From: Treponema sp.
Lineage (GTDB): Bacteria; Spirochaetota; Spirochaetia; Treponematales; Treponemataceae
NCBI GenBank assembly: GCA_004554075.1
Contig: SFOB01000036.1
Coordinates: 1-22,084, forward strand
Reading direction: 5' to 3'
DNA: 22,084 nucleotides
Shown here: positions 1 through 7,427 of the stretch, piece after piece
Layout of the letters: the number at the start of each line of letters is the position of its first letter
Numbering within the stretch: the stretch's first letter is position 1
Made by a program: the position numbers and the translations under genes
Notes under the pieces: model-generated
The model's input: the letters and a program-made list of their open reading frames with translations, nothing else
Told to the model about the DNA's origin: nothing
The model's database searches: none

Positions 1-66
1 CGCCTGACGATTCCTTTGAATGAAGGTGAAAGAGTATTTGAAGTTCCTGCTCCTTTTAATGTGTAA
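1..66 (+). CDS. C-terminal end of an unidentified protein (partial)
   Basis: The frame beginning at base 1 is open for 21 codons, ends ...VPAPFNV and stops with TAA at 64-66. Only the tail is in the window and I do not recognise it. It does not resemble the usual end of RmlD (dTDP-4-dehydrorhamnose reductase), the one dTDP-rhamnose enzyme missing from the cluster that follows. The rfbB promoter starts 3 bases after the stop, so the two genes are probably separate transcription units. Confidence 0.55.
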   Translation, partial: RLTIPLNEGERVFEVPAPFNV

Positions 67-68
67 TG

Positions 69-97
69 TTTACTGTAATTTATATATATGATATAAT
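69..97 (+). promoter_or_regulatory. Sigma-70 type promoter of rfbB
   Basis: A -35 TTTACT (69-74) and a perfect -10 TATAAT (92-97) are separated by 17 bp. The expected transcription start is at about 104, which is the A of the rfbB ATG. The rfbB mRNA would therefore have no 5' leader. Confidence 0.7.
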
Positions 98-103
98 AGA
101 AGA

Positions 104-1225
104 ATGAGAAAACTTCATAACATTCTTATCACCGGTGGTGCCGGCTTCATCGGCTCAAACTTCATTCATTATCTTTTTGGAATGTCTTCAGCTGAAGGAA
201 ATCTTTTTAATGATGCAAACTTTAATGGTACAGTCGTAAACGTAGACTGTCTTACATACGCTGGAAATCTGGAATCTCTTAAAGATGTTGAGGCCCAGTT
301 TGGCGGCAAGCGCTATTTCTTTGAAAAAGTTGATATCTGTGACCGCGAAAATATAGAACGCATTTTTAAGCAGTATGATATTGATACTGTAATTCACTTT
401 GCGGCAGAAAGCCACGTAGACCGCTCAATTCTTGGTCCTGAAGCTTTCATGAAAACAAACGTAATGGGAACTTTCACACTTCTCGACGTTGCCCGCAATT
501 ACTGGAAGAAGGAAGACGGCTCTATCCGCGACGACGTACTCTTCCATCATATTTCAACTGATGAAGTATACGGCTCTCTTGGAGAAACCGGCTACTTTCG
601 CGAGGATACTCCTTATGATCCTCGCAGTCCTTATTCTTCATCAAAAGCATCTTCTGACCATGTTGTAATGGCCTATTTCCATACATACGGTCTTCCAATC
701 ACTTTGTCTAACTGTACAAATAACTATGGTCCATATCAGTTCCCGGAAAAGCTTCTTCCATTGATGATTTCAAATATCCGCGACGGAAAGAACCTGCCTG
801 TTTATGGTAAGGGAGACAATATCCGCGACTGGATTTATGTAGAAGACCATAACCGCGCTGTATGGCTGATTGTAAACAAGGGCGTAACAGGCGAAAAATA
901 CAACATCGGCGGCGAGAACGAATGGCAGAATATCAAACTGCTTCATAAGGTAATTGAGCTCACTGCTAAGGAAACAGGAAAGTCTGTAGACGAGGTAGAA
1001 AAGACAATTACTTATGTAAAGGACCGCCCTGGTCACGACAAGCGCTATGCAATCGACTGTACAAAAATCAAGACTCAGCTTGGTTGGGAGCGAAAGATGA
1101 CTTTTGAAGAGGGACTTCAGGAAACTGTAAAGTGGTATCTCAAGAATGCAGACTGGATTAACCACATTCTAAGCGGTGATTACAAGAACTGGATAAGTAA
1201 GAATTATACAGAACAAGGAAGATAA
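104..1225 (+). CDS. rfbB: dTDP-glucose 4,6-dehydratase (RmlB)
   Basis: RmlB converts dTDP-glucose to dTDP-4-keto-6-deoxyglucose with bound NAD, the second step toward dTDP-L-rhamnose. The 373 residues match the family. Visible are the Rossmann motif GGAGFIGS (about 11-18), the catalytic Thr-Asp-Glu triad in STDEVYG (152-154), and the SDR pair YxxxK (Tyr177/Lys181). RmlA and RmlC follow on the same strand, which fixes the pathway. The start at 104 is the only methionine that keeps the nucleotide-binding strand. It has no Shine-Dalgarno sequence and the -10 box ends 6 nt upstream, so leaderless translation is likely. A 129-bp gap with a GC-rich repeat separates it from rfbA. Confidence 0.95.
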   Translation: MRKLHNILITGGAGFIGSNFIHYLFGMSSAEGNLFNDANFNGTVVNVDCLTYAGNLESLKDVEAQFGGKRYFFEKVDICDRENIERIFKQYDIDTVIHFAAESHVDRSILGPEAFMKTNVMGTFTLLDVARNYWKKEDGSIRDDVLFHHISTDEVYGSLGETGYFREDTPYDPRSPYSSSKASSDHVVMAYFHTYGLPITLSNCTNNYGPYQFPEKLLPLMISNIRDGKNLPVYGKGDNIRDWIYVEDHNRAVWLIVNKGVTGEKYNIGGENEWQNIKLLHKVIELTAKETGKSVDEVEKTITYVKDRPGHDKRYAIDCTKIKTQLGWERKMTFEEGLQETVKWYLKNADWINHILSGDYKNWISKNYTEQGR

Positions 1226-1341
1226 AACGGGGCGTTGCGGGGTGTCCCCGCTGGAAGGGGTAGCGAGCAACGCAGTGCGAGCGAGGGGATCTTGCACACG
1301 GCTCAAAATGAGCCGTGTTTCGAGCAAGGCTTTCCCCTACT
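1226..1341 (+). repeat. GC-rich hairpin repeat between rfbB and rfbA
   Basis: The segment is much richer in G and C than the genes around it. It holds a 6-bp hairpin GCGGGG/CCCCGC (1237-1242 and 1246-1251) and a perfect 10-bp hairpin ACACGGCTCA/TGAGCCGTGT (1296-1305 and 1309-1318). The second is nested in an imperfect outer stem pairing AGGGGA..TTGC (from 1284) with GCAAGG..TCCCCT (to 1339). Its composition and palindromes suggest a dispersed intergenic repeat of the REP/MITE kind (inference). It could weaken transcription from rfbB into rfbA or protect an mRNA end. It is open in the rfbA frame but is unlikely to be coding. Confidence 0.6.
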
Positions 1342-1354
1342 GAAGGAGATTTTT

Positions 1355-2227
1355 ATGAAAGGAATTATACTTGCCGGTGGCAGCGGAACACGTTTATATC
1401 CGATTACAAAAGCGGTTTCAAAACAGATTCTGCCTTTGTATGACAAACCGATGATTTACTATCCACTTTCATGCCTTATGCTGGCTGGAATCCGTGAAGT
1501 TCTGATTATTTCTACCCCTCGTGATATCAGCTGTTTTAAGGAACTCTTTGGTGACGGGGCATGGCTTGGTATGCATTTTGAATATGCTGTTCAGGACCAG
1601 CCTCGCGGACTTGCAGATGCTTTTATTATTGGAAAAGATTTTATTGGAAACGACAGCGTTGCCCTTGTTCTCGGCGATAATATTTTCTACGGCCAGAGTT
1701 TTACTTCAACTTTGCGCCGTGCCCGCGAAAAAGTAGAAAGCGGTAACGGAAGCGTTATCTTCGGCTACTTTGTAAAAGATCCTACAGCTTACGGTGTAGT
1801 AGAGTTTGATAAGGACGGAAAGGTTCTTGGAATTGAAGAAAAACCTGCAAAGCCTAAATCAAACTACGCAGTTCCGGGGCTTTACTTTTACAGTAATGCA
1901 GTAGTTGATATTGCGGCAAATGTAAAGCCATCTGCCCGCGGAGAAATAGAAATTACTTCTATCAATAATGAATATCTTGATCGTGGAGAACTTTCTGTAG
2001 AACTTCTTGGTCGTGGTATGGCCTGGCTTGATACAGGAACTTATGACGGTCTTTTGGAAGCAAGCAACTTTATTGCTACTATTCAGAAACGTCAGGGAAT
2101 GTATGTAAGCTGTATTGAAGAAATTGCATACCGCAACGGCTGGCTTTCAAAAGAGCAGATGCTTGAGCTTGCTAAAGGCTATAAAACTGACTATGGCCGC
2201 TACCTTGAATATATTGCAGAAAACTAG
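1355..2227 (+). CDS. rfbA: Glucose-1-phosphate thymidylyltransferase (RmlA)
   Basis: RmlA joins glucose-1-phosphate and dTTP to give dTDP-glucose, the first committed step of dTDP-rhamnose synthesis. The 290 residues are the usual length. The N-terminus MKGIILAGGSGTRLYPIT carries the nucleotide-binding GGxGTRL signature. VLGDNIFYG (metal/substrate Asp), EEKP and the WLDTGTYDGL segment also fit the family. The frame is open back to 1235, but the start at 1355 is chosen because AAGGAG lies 6 nt upstream (1343-1348), the protein then begins exactly at the conserved motif, and the extension would be encoded by the repeat. rfbC follows after 9 bp. Confidence 0.95.
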   Translation: MKGIILAGGSGTRLYPITKAVSKQILPLYDKPMIYYPLSCLMLAGIREVLIISTPRDISCFKELFGDGAWLGMHFEYAVQDQPRGLADAFIIGKDFIGNDSVALVLGDNIFYGQSFTSTLRRAREKVESGNGSVIFGYFVKDPTAYGVVEFDKDGKVLGIEEKPAKPKSNYAVPGLYFYSNAVVDIAANVKPSARGEIEITSINNEYLDRGELSVELLGRGMAWLDTGTYDGLLEASNFIATIQKRQGMYVSCIEEIAYRNGWLSKEQMLELAKGYKTDYGRYLEYIAEN

Positions 2228-2236
2228 GATATAAAA

Positions 2237-2839
2237 ATGGCATTTGAATTTAAAAACTGCAAACTTGCAGATGGCACAGAAATAAAAGGTCTTTACGAAA
2301 TACAGCCAAAGATTTTTGGTGATGCCCGCGGATACTTTCTTGAAACATATAGTGAACGCGACTTTTTTGCCGCAGGTCTGACAATGAAGTTTGTTCAGGA
2401 TAATCAGTCTAAATCATCAAAAGGTGTTCTTCGTGGACTTCATTTTCAGACTCAGCACCCTCAGGGAAAACTTGTTCGTGCACTCGAAGGTAAAGTTTAC
2501 GACGTGGCTGTTGATCTTCGCCAGGGTTCTGCAAGTTTTGGAAAATACTACGGTGTGATCCTTGATGCTGAAAAACAGAATATGTTTTATATTCCGGAAG
2601 GCTTTGCTCATGGATTCTATGTTCTTTCTGATGAAGCAATCTTTACATATAAATGCACAGACTTCTATGATCCAAAAGGTGAGGGTGGACTAATGTGGAA
2701 CGACCCCGCAATTGCAATTGACTGGAAGGCAATAGCACCAGATGTTAATCCTCTCCTTTCTGAAAAGGATGGAAAGCACCCTGCCTTTGATGCAGCAAAA
2801 AAATATTTTGATATTAATGGAAAGTGGATAGGAGCATAA
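2237..2839 (+). CDS. rfbC: dTDP-4-dehydrorhamnose 3,5-epimerase (RmlC)
   Basis: RmlC epimerises dTDP-4-keto-6-deoxyglucose at C3 and C5 to give the L-configured rhamnose precursor. The 200-residue cupin carries the family hallmarks: KGVLRGLHFQ with the catalytic His, the basic VRALEGKVYDVAVDLR strand, IPEGFAHGFYVLSD, and YKCTDFYDP with the catalytic Tyr near the C-terminal half. AGGA at 2226-2229 overlaps the rfbA stop and gives a 7-nt spacer, so the genes are probably translationally coupled. The next enzyme, RmlD, is not in the window. It may lie elsewhere, or the product may feed a different deoxysugar. Confidence 0.94.
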   Translation: MAFEFKNCKLADGTEIKGLYEIQPKIFGDARGYFLETYSERDFFAAGLTMKFVQDNQSKSSKGVLRGLHFQTQHPQGKLVRALEGKVYDVAVDLRQGSASFGKYYGVILDAEKQNMFYIPEGFAHGFYVLSDEAIFTYKCTDFYDPKGEGGLMWNDPAIAIDWKAIAPDVNPLLSEKDGKHPAFDAAKKYFDINGKWIGA

Positions 2840-2840
2840 A

Positions 2841-3215
2841 ATGTTTGATGTAAAAGATACAGACTTTTTTGATATGGAAGATGAAGCATTTGATACAATT
2901 GTTGAAAATGATATTTCATTCACCGGTTCAATAAAAATGAAAAAAGCCTTTATGATCCGCGGAAAGGTTAATGGTAAAATTGATTCAACCAGCGACCTTG
3001 TAATTGATTCAGATGCTGTAGTAAATGCTGATATAACAGCAGATCGTGTATTGATCCGCGGTAAAGTAAAAGGAAATGTTATTGGTAATAAATTGATTTT
3101 TATAACTGCATCCGGCTCTCTCGATGGAGACATTACAACAGGAAAGGTTGTTCTGGAACCTGGATGTATTTTTACTGGTAAATGTACAATGGTGAGAAAT
3201 GAAAATGAAAAATAG
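2841..3215 (+). CDS. Bactofilin (polymer-forming cytoskeletal protein)
   Basis: Bactofilins polymerise without nucleotide into filaments that organise cell-wall synthesis and cell shape. This 124-residue protein has an acidic N-terminal tail (1-27) and then a beta-helical core with the repeating pattern FTGSIKMKKAFMIRGKVNGK, VVNADITADRVLIRGKVKG and SLDGDITTGKVVLEPGCIFTG. Short turns built on Gly or Asp every 17-20 residues are typical of the DUF583/bactofilin fold. AGGAG (2830-2834) inside the rfbC end sits 6 nt before the ATG, and only one base separates the genes. Its place after dTDP-sugar genes and before a secreted TPR protein suggests a role in envelope assembly (inference). Confidence 0.88.
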   Translation: MFDVKDTDFFDMEDEAFDTIVENDISFTGSIKMKKAFMIRGKVNGKIDSTSDLVIDSDAVVNADITADRVLIRGKVKGNVIGNKLIFITASGSLDGDITTGKVVLEPGCIFTGKCTMVRNENEK

Positions 3216-3837
3216 AATTTGCTTTTTTATAGTTTTATTGATGTCTTTCACATCTTTGTTTGCTCAGACTACTGCAACAAAACAGGATGCTCTGGTATTG
3301 TACCATAATGGTAAATATCGTGAAGCAGTACAGGTTTGTGAAGAAGAACTTCAGCAGAATCCAAATCGTGTTGAATCTTATGTTGTAATGTGCTGGGCTC
3401 TTGTAAAAAATAAACAGTATGCTGAGGCAGAAGAGCGCGCAACAGAAGGTCTTGTTGTAAGTCCTTATGATTTACGTCTTATCGAAGTTCTTGGTGAAGC
3501 AAAATATTATCTTGGAAAAAATACTGGTGCAATGGAACAGTTTAGAAAGTATGTTGCCTCTGCTCCAGAAAGCGGATCTCGTGTTGGTATTGCTTACTAT
3601 TACATGGGAGAAATTTTTATTCGTCAGGCCCGCTATCAGCATGCGGATATAGCACTTTCATCTGCTGTAAAAAAGGAACCTCTTCTTGATACCTGGTGGG
3701 TAAGACTTGGTTACGCCCGCGAGATGGCTGGAAACTACTATGAAGCTGTTGCTGCTTATGATGAAGCGCTCAGATTGAATTCTTCTTCTGTAGAAGCATC
3801 CAGAGGAAGAGAAAGAGTAAACGCAAAACTTCAATAA
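3205..3837 (+). CDS. Secreted TPR-repeat protein
   Basis: About 210 residues. The N-terminus MKNRICFFIVLLMSFTSLFA followed by Q is a classic signal peptide with a signal-peptidase I site after SLFA. The rest is built of about four to five tetratricopeptide repeats (for example YHNGKYREAVQVCEEELQQN and AGNYYEAVAAYDEALRLN), so it is probably a periplasmic protein-interaction scaffold. An ATG at 3199 is in frame, but the GGTGAG site at 3191-3196 is only 2 nt from it and 8 nt from 3205, so 3205 is preferred. It overlaps the bactofilin end by 11 nt, a sign of coupling and of a possible partnership with the bactofilin (inference). No specific function can be named. Confidence 0.85.
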   Translation: MKNRICFFIVLLMSFTSLFAQTTATKQDALVLYHNGKYREAVQVCEEELQQNPNRVESYVVMCWALVKNKQYAEAEERATEGLVVSPYDLRLIEVLGEAKYYLGKNTGAMEQFRKYVASAPESGSRVGIAYYYMGEIFIRQARYQHADIALSSAVKKEPLLDTWWVRLGYAREMAGNYYEAVAAYDEALRLNSSSVEASRGRERVNAKLQ

Positions 3838-3849
3838 TCAAGATATATC

Positions 3850-5283
3850 GTGAATAAAATACATATAGAAACCTTAGGCTGCAGACTAAATCAGATAGAA
3901 AGTGAAGCTGCAGCCCGTTTTTTTACAGATCTGGATTTTTCTGTTTCAATGGAAGGACTTACATCTTCTTCCGAATCAGATAATGAAATTTTAATTGGAA
4001 TAATCAATACCTGTACAGTTACTCAAAAAGCAGAACAAAAGGCAAGACGTCTTATCCGCCTTATGCTAAAAAAATATCCGCTGGCAGTTATACTGGTAAC
4101 AGGCTGTTATGCTCAGCTTGCTGCAAAAGAAATTGAAGCAATTGATAAGAGAATCTGTGTTATCGGCGGACAGATGAAAAGCCGAATTGCTAAAGTTCCA
4201 GAGCTTCTTTCTGATTCTATAAAGAACAAAACCTGGGATCCTCTTGCTTTCATTGAAATCATAAAAAAGAATATAACGGCAGAACCACAGCTTAAAGCAG
4301 ATTTCCCGGAAAATTCATTTAAGCTTGCTGCAACTTCATTTATTTCGCACAGCCGTGCCAGCCTGAAAATCCAGGACGGCTGTAATAATAACTGCGCCTT
4401 TTGCGCAATTCATATTGCCCGTGGCCACAGTGTTTCTCTTGATGTTGAAACTGCGATTGACAGAGTACGCCAGCTTGAAGAGAAAGGGCATGATGAGGTT
4501 GTACTTACTTCAGTTAATATAGGCCAGTATAAAGCAGAATATGAAGGTAAATACATAAACTTTACAGGACTTCTTGCTTTGTTACTGGAAAAGACAAGTA
4601 AGATTCATTTCAGAATTTCAAGCCTTTATCCTGATGTAGTTGATGATGAGTTTTGCCGGGTAATTACAGATCCTCGTGTTCAACCGCATTTTCATATTTC
4701 AGTACAAAGCGGAAGTGAAAAAATACTTGCTGCAATGAACAGACCCTATAGTGCACAGTCTGTTATTGATGCCTGCCAGCGTCTTAATAAGGCTAAGAAA
4801 AAGCCTTTCATTGCCTGCGATATAATTACCGGTTTTCCCGGCGAAAGCGATGATGATTTTGAAAAGACAATGGCCTTGTGCAGGGAATGTAATTTTGCCT
4901 GGGTACATGCTTTTCCATACTCAGAAAGACCTGGCACTGCGGCTGTAACAATGAAGAATAAAGTTCCTCAGTCTGTTTCCGGAGAAAGGGCAAAGAGAAT
5001 TACAGAATGGGCAGTTTCTCAGAAAATAAAGTATGTTGAAAGTTTCATCGGAAGCCAGCATGAAGCAGTTCTTGAAACTGTAAAACGTCCGCTGGCACTT
5101 TCTGCCGGTACAAAATCAGGCCGTTTTATTTATCATGCTGTAACTGATAATTTTATTCATTGTGAAATCATTTCTGAAAAGCAGATAGAAGCTAATAAAA
5201 TGGTAAAAATTCGTATTACAGACCTGTTTTCTGATAGAATTAAGAAGGGTGGAGATATAGAAGCTGCTGCTGCTTTTGTTTAA
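3850..5283 (+). CDS. mtaB: tRNA t6A37 methylthiotransferase (MtaB family)
   Basis: A radical-SAM enzyme that adds a methylthio group to t6A37 in ANN-decoding tRNAs. In its 477 residues are the N-terminal UPF0004 iron-sulfur domain with ETLGCRLNQIESE, INTCTVTQKAEQKARR and VTGCYAQ (three cysteines). The radical-SAM CxxxCxxC follows in IQDGCNNNCAFCAI, then ARGHS and VVLTSVNIGQY, typical of the MtaB/YqeV branch rather than MiaB or RimO. A TRAM-like C-terminal domain covers about 400-470. The start is GTG, 12 nt after the previous stop, with only a weak ribosome-binding site, so it may depend on readthrough or coupling. It is the last gene of the + strand run. Confidence 0.88.
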   Translation: MNKIHIETLGCRLNQIESEAAARFFTDLDFSVSMEGLTSSSESDNEILIGIINTCTVTQKAEQKARRLIRLMLKKYPLAVILVTGCYAQLAAKEIEAIDKRICVIGGQMKSRIAKVPELLSDSIKNKTWDPLAFIEIIKKNITAEPQLKADFPENSFKLAATSFISHSRASLKIQDGCNNNCAFCAIHIARGHSVSLDVETAIDRVRQLEEKGHDEVVLTSVNIGQYKAEYEGKYINFTGLLALLLEKTSKIHFRISSLYPDVVDDEFCRVITDPRVQPHFHISVQSGSEKILAAMNRPYSAQSVIDACQRLNKAKKKPFIACDIITGFPGESDDDFEKTMALCRECNFAWVHAFPYSERPGTAAVTMKNKVPQSVSGERAKRITEWAVSQKIKYVESFIGSQHEAVLETVKRPLALSAGTKSGRFIYHAVTDNFIHCEIISEKQIEANKMVKIRITDLFSDRIKKGGDIEAAAAFV

Positions 5284-5336
5284 TAGGCGCATTTCATACT
5301 TTCATTAAATCTTCAAAACAGTATTATTGTGTTAAA

Positions 5337-5371
5337 TAAAAAAAAGACTTCTAATTTCTTAGAAGTCTTTT
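5337..5371 (-). terminator. Intrinsic terminator of tRNA-Pro (possibly bidirectional)
   Basis: A 13-bp perfect stem AAAAGACTTCTAA/TTAGAAGTCTTTT (5342-5354 and 5359-5371) with a TTTC loop is followed on the minus strand by eight T (plus-strand A-run 5338-5345). It directly follows the tRNA. On the plus strand only four T follow, so it may also end the mtaB transcript, less efficiently. Confidence 0.8.
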
Positions 5372-5372
5372 A

Positions 5373-5445
5373 TCGGGCAAGAGGGATTTGAACCCCCGAC
5401 ATCCTGGTCCCAAACCAGACGCGCTACCAGCTGCGCTATTGCCCG
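5373..5445 (-). tRNA. tRNA-Pro (anticodon UGG)
   Basis: On the minus strand the acceptor CGGGCAA (5445-5439) pairs with TTGCCCG (5380-5374), with discriminator A at 5373. The anticodon arm has stem CTGG/CCAG and loop TTTGGGA, giving anticodon TGG followed by G37, as in proline tRNAs. The T-arm reads GGGGGTTCAAATCCCTC. No CCA is encoded (TAA follows the discriminator), so CCA must be added by a nucleotidyltransferase. The gene has its own promoter and terminator. Confidence 0.95.
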
Positions 5446-5458
5446 TTACGTGAGTATT

Positions 5459-5487
5459 AATATATACTTTTTATCAAAGTTAATCAA
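5459..5487 (-). promoter_or_regulatory. Promoter of tRNA-Pro
   Basis: On the minus strand TTGATT (5487-5482) and TATATT (5464-5459) are separated by 17 bp. The start point would be about 5452, a few bases before the mature tRNA 5' end. Confidence 0.65.
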
Positions 5488-5524
5488 TACCTCAAACGGC
5501 TTTTTTTGAAAATTTATTAATTTT

Positions 5525-7342
5525 TTATTTCCCGGTTGAGAAGCCGTTGATCATGTCTGCTACTTTGCTGGTGGCAGAAAGGTTTCTGTCTGAGGCGGTT
5601 ACAGCTGCTTCGGCTGTCGATTTCATTTCGTCCATTCTGACAGTTACATTATTTGACTTATTCATTGTGCTTTCTGCAAGTGAATTAAGGGCTCGTATAC
5701 CGGCAAATACATTCTGGCTTTCACCTTTCATGTGAGCCGAAGCAGATGTAATGTCTTTTGTTGTACCTTCAAGAGTAAGCATTGAATTAAGAATGTTCTC
5801 TGCACCAATACGCTCTTCGTTCATTCCAGACTGAACTTCTTCAATCAGCTGCTGCAGGTGTTTAATCTTATCACCAACACTTGCAAAGTTCTTAGAAGAT
5901 TTATTTGAAGAGTCTACAATTCCTTCAATTGCTTCTGTAATACTCTGGAGCAGATGAGATATAGAGTCAGACTGTTTAGCTGATGTTTCTGCAAGTTTTC
6001 GGATTTCTGCAGCAACAACCGCAAAACCTTTTCCCGCTTCGCCGGCATGAGAAGCCTCAATAGCGGCATTCATAGCCAGAAGGTTTGTCTGGTTTGCAAT
6101 AGATGCAATTGAAGTATTTGCCTCAAGAAGCTGGGCACTCTGCTGGGCAATATTACCAACCTGATTAGAAACGCTTGCCTGCTGAGCCTGACCTTCATTT
6201 GCCTCGTCTACAAGAAGTTTATACTGCTCAAGAATTTCATTTACGTTCTTATCTACAGATTTAATATTTGCAGTAATTTCTTCAATTACAGAAGAAGACT
6301 GCTGAATTGCTTCTGACTGCTGGGTAAGCTTCTGATCCAGACTGTTGATTTCAGTTTCTACAGACTGCATTCCGTTTGTGATACCTTCAACCTTATCTGA
6401 CTGTTCTGTAATACTTGCCGAAATATCAGATATATCATTGGTAGCAGCAGAAAGAACATTTATATGGTCTGTCATTTTTGTAGAAAGTTCATTTCCGGTT
6501 TCGTTAAGAATTCCAGTTTCTCCCTGAAGCTGTTGTATAAGATTATTTAAGCTTCCAATTACATTATTACAGTGAGTTCCAAGCTGAGAAAGTTCATTAT
6601 TTCCACGTACAGGAATACGGAATGTAAGGTCTGCATTACCAGAAGCAATTTCTCCCATAGCGTTTGATATTGTCTTCATTGTTCCAAAGATTTTTGATGT
6701 GAACATTGAGATTACAATAACACCAAGAATCAAAACTATAGCACTCAGGAGTGCAATGCTGGAAACTCTTTTAATCATTGTTTCAAGGATTGTATCTACA
6801 TAAAAATCAACTCCAATAAAACCAACAACCTGACCTCTTGAATTTTTTATTCCTTTATAAGTTGAAATGGTGTATCCCCATTGTTCCTGCTTTTCCAGAC
6901 CGGAAGAGTGAAAATCACCGTCTTCCATACAAAGGAATGGGCCGTCTCCATAATCTGAAATATCTTCTTTAGTTCCTATTGGTGAAAAGTTTTCTTCATC
7001 AGAAGGATCGCAGGATCCGTCAATAACAAATTGATAGATAGTTCCATTTACAGGAGACATTGTATAAAGAAATTTACAGTTAATAGTTTCTTTAATATTA
7101 AAGAGAGCCTTACGTGCTTCTTCATAATAAGGATCATCTTCAGTAGGATTTTTGCAGAGAGCTTCAAACTTGTCTCCATCTATAACTTCAAAAGCTTTTT
7201 GCGCAATTGGACGACCTTGCTCTTCACAGAGTTTTACTCCAGTGTTAATGATGCTTATAGCAGCAAAGCCACCCATACACAAGGTGGAAATCAAAATAAA
7301 AAGACCAAAAACAAGAATAAAGCGTAATCGTAAAGAATGCAT
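5525..7342 (-). CDS. Methyl-accepting chemotaxis protein with periplasmic Cache-like sensor
   Basis: A 605-residue transmembrane chemoreceptor that signals through CheW/CheA. Order of parts: TM1 (about 8-30), a periplasmic Cache-like ligand domain (about 35-185, ending QVVGFIGVDFYVDTI), TM2 (193-215), HAMP (216-270), and a long coiled-coil signalling domain. The domain has the conserved hairpin tip NLLAMNAAIEASHAGEAGKG (420-439) and then GFAVVAAEIRKLAE (439-452). No C-terminal CheR-binding pentapeptide is seen. The ATG immediately follows the T-tract of the thrS terminator and no Shine-Dalgarno sequence is present. The start MHSLRLRFILVFGLF is nevertheless the natural N-terminus for this family. 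Ligand unknown. Confidence 0.95.
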   Translation of the reverse strand: MHSLRLRFILVFGLFILISTLCMGGFAAISIINTGVKLCEEQGRPIAQKAFEVIDGDKFEALCKNPTEDDPYYEEARKALFNIKETINCKFLYTMSPVNGTIYQFVIDGSCDPSDEENFSPIGTKEDISDYGDGPFLCMEDGDFHSSGLEKQEQWGYTISTYKGIKNSRGQVVGFIGVDFYVDTILETMIKRVSSIALLSAIVLILGVIVISMFTSKIFGTMKTISNAMGEIASGNADLTFRIPVRGNNELSQLGTHCNNVIGSLNNLIQQLQGETGILNETGNELSTKMTDHINVLSAATNDISDISASITEQSDKVEGITNGMQSVETEINSLDQKLTQQSEAIQQSSSVIEEITANIKSVDKNVNEILEQYKLLVDEANEGQAQQASVSNQVGNIAQQSAQLLEANTSIASIANQTNLLAMNAAIEASHAGEAGKGFAVVAAEIRKLAETSAKQSDSISHLLQSITEAIEGIVDSSNKSSKNFASVGDKIKHLQQLIEEVQSGMNEERIGAENILNSMLTLEGTTKDITSASAHMKGESQNVFAGIRALNSLAESTMNKSNNVTVRMDEMKSTAEAAVTASDRNLSATSKVADMINGFSTGK

Positions 7343-7394
7343 AAAAAACAGACCCCGTTGAAAATATATACTTACATTTTACAACGGGGTCTGT
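7343..7394 (-). terminator. Intrinsic terminator of thrS, abutting the MCP start codon
   Basis: Perfect 13-bp arms CAACGGGGTCTGT/ACAGACCCCGTTG (7382-7394 and 7348-7360) surround a 21-nt loop. On the minus strand the stem is followed by a T-run (7347-7343 region) and then directly by the chemoreceptor ATG at 7342. The loop contains a TATATT sequence that could serve as a -10 box for the downstream gene, but no matching -35 is seen. Confidence 0.8.
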
Positions 7395-7427
7395 GCTTTT
7401 TCAAACAAAAAATGTTTTTATCGGAAT

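Noticed and set aside
1235..1354. 40-residue N-terminal extension of RfbA in an open frame
   Set aside because: It is encoded by the GC-rich repeat, and a strong AAGGAG site precedes the ATG at 1355, where the conserved family N-terminus begins.
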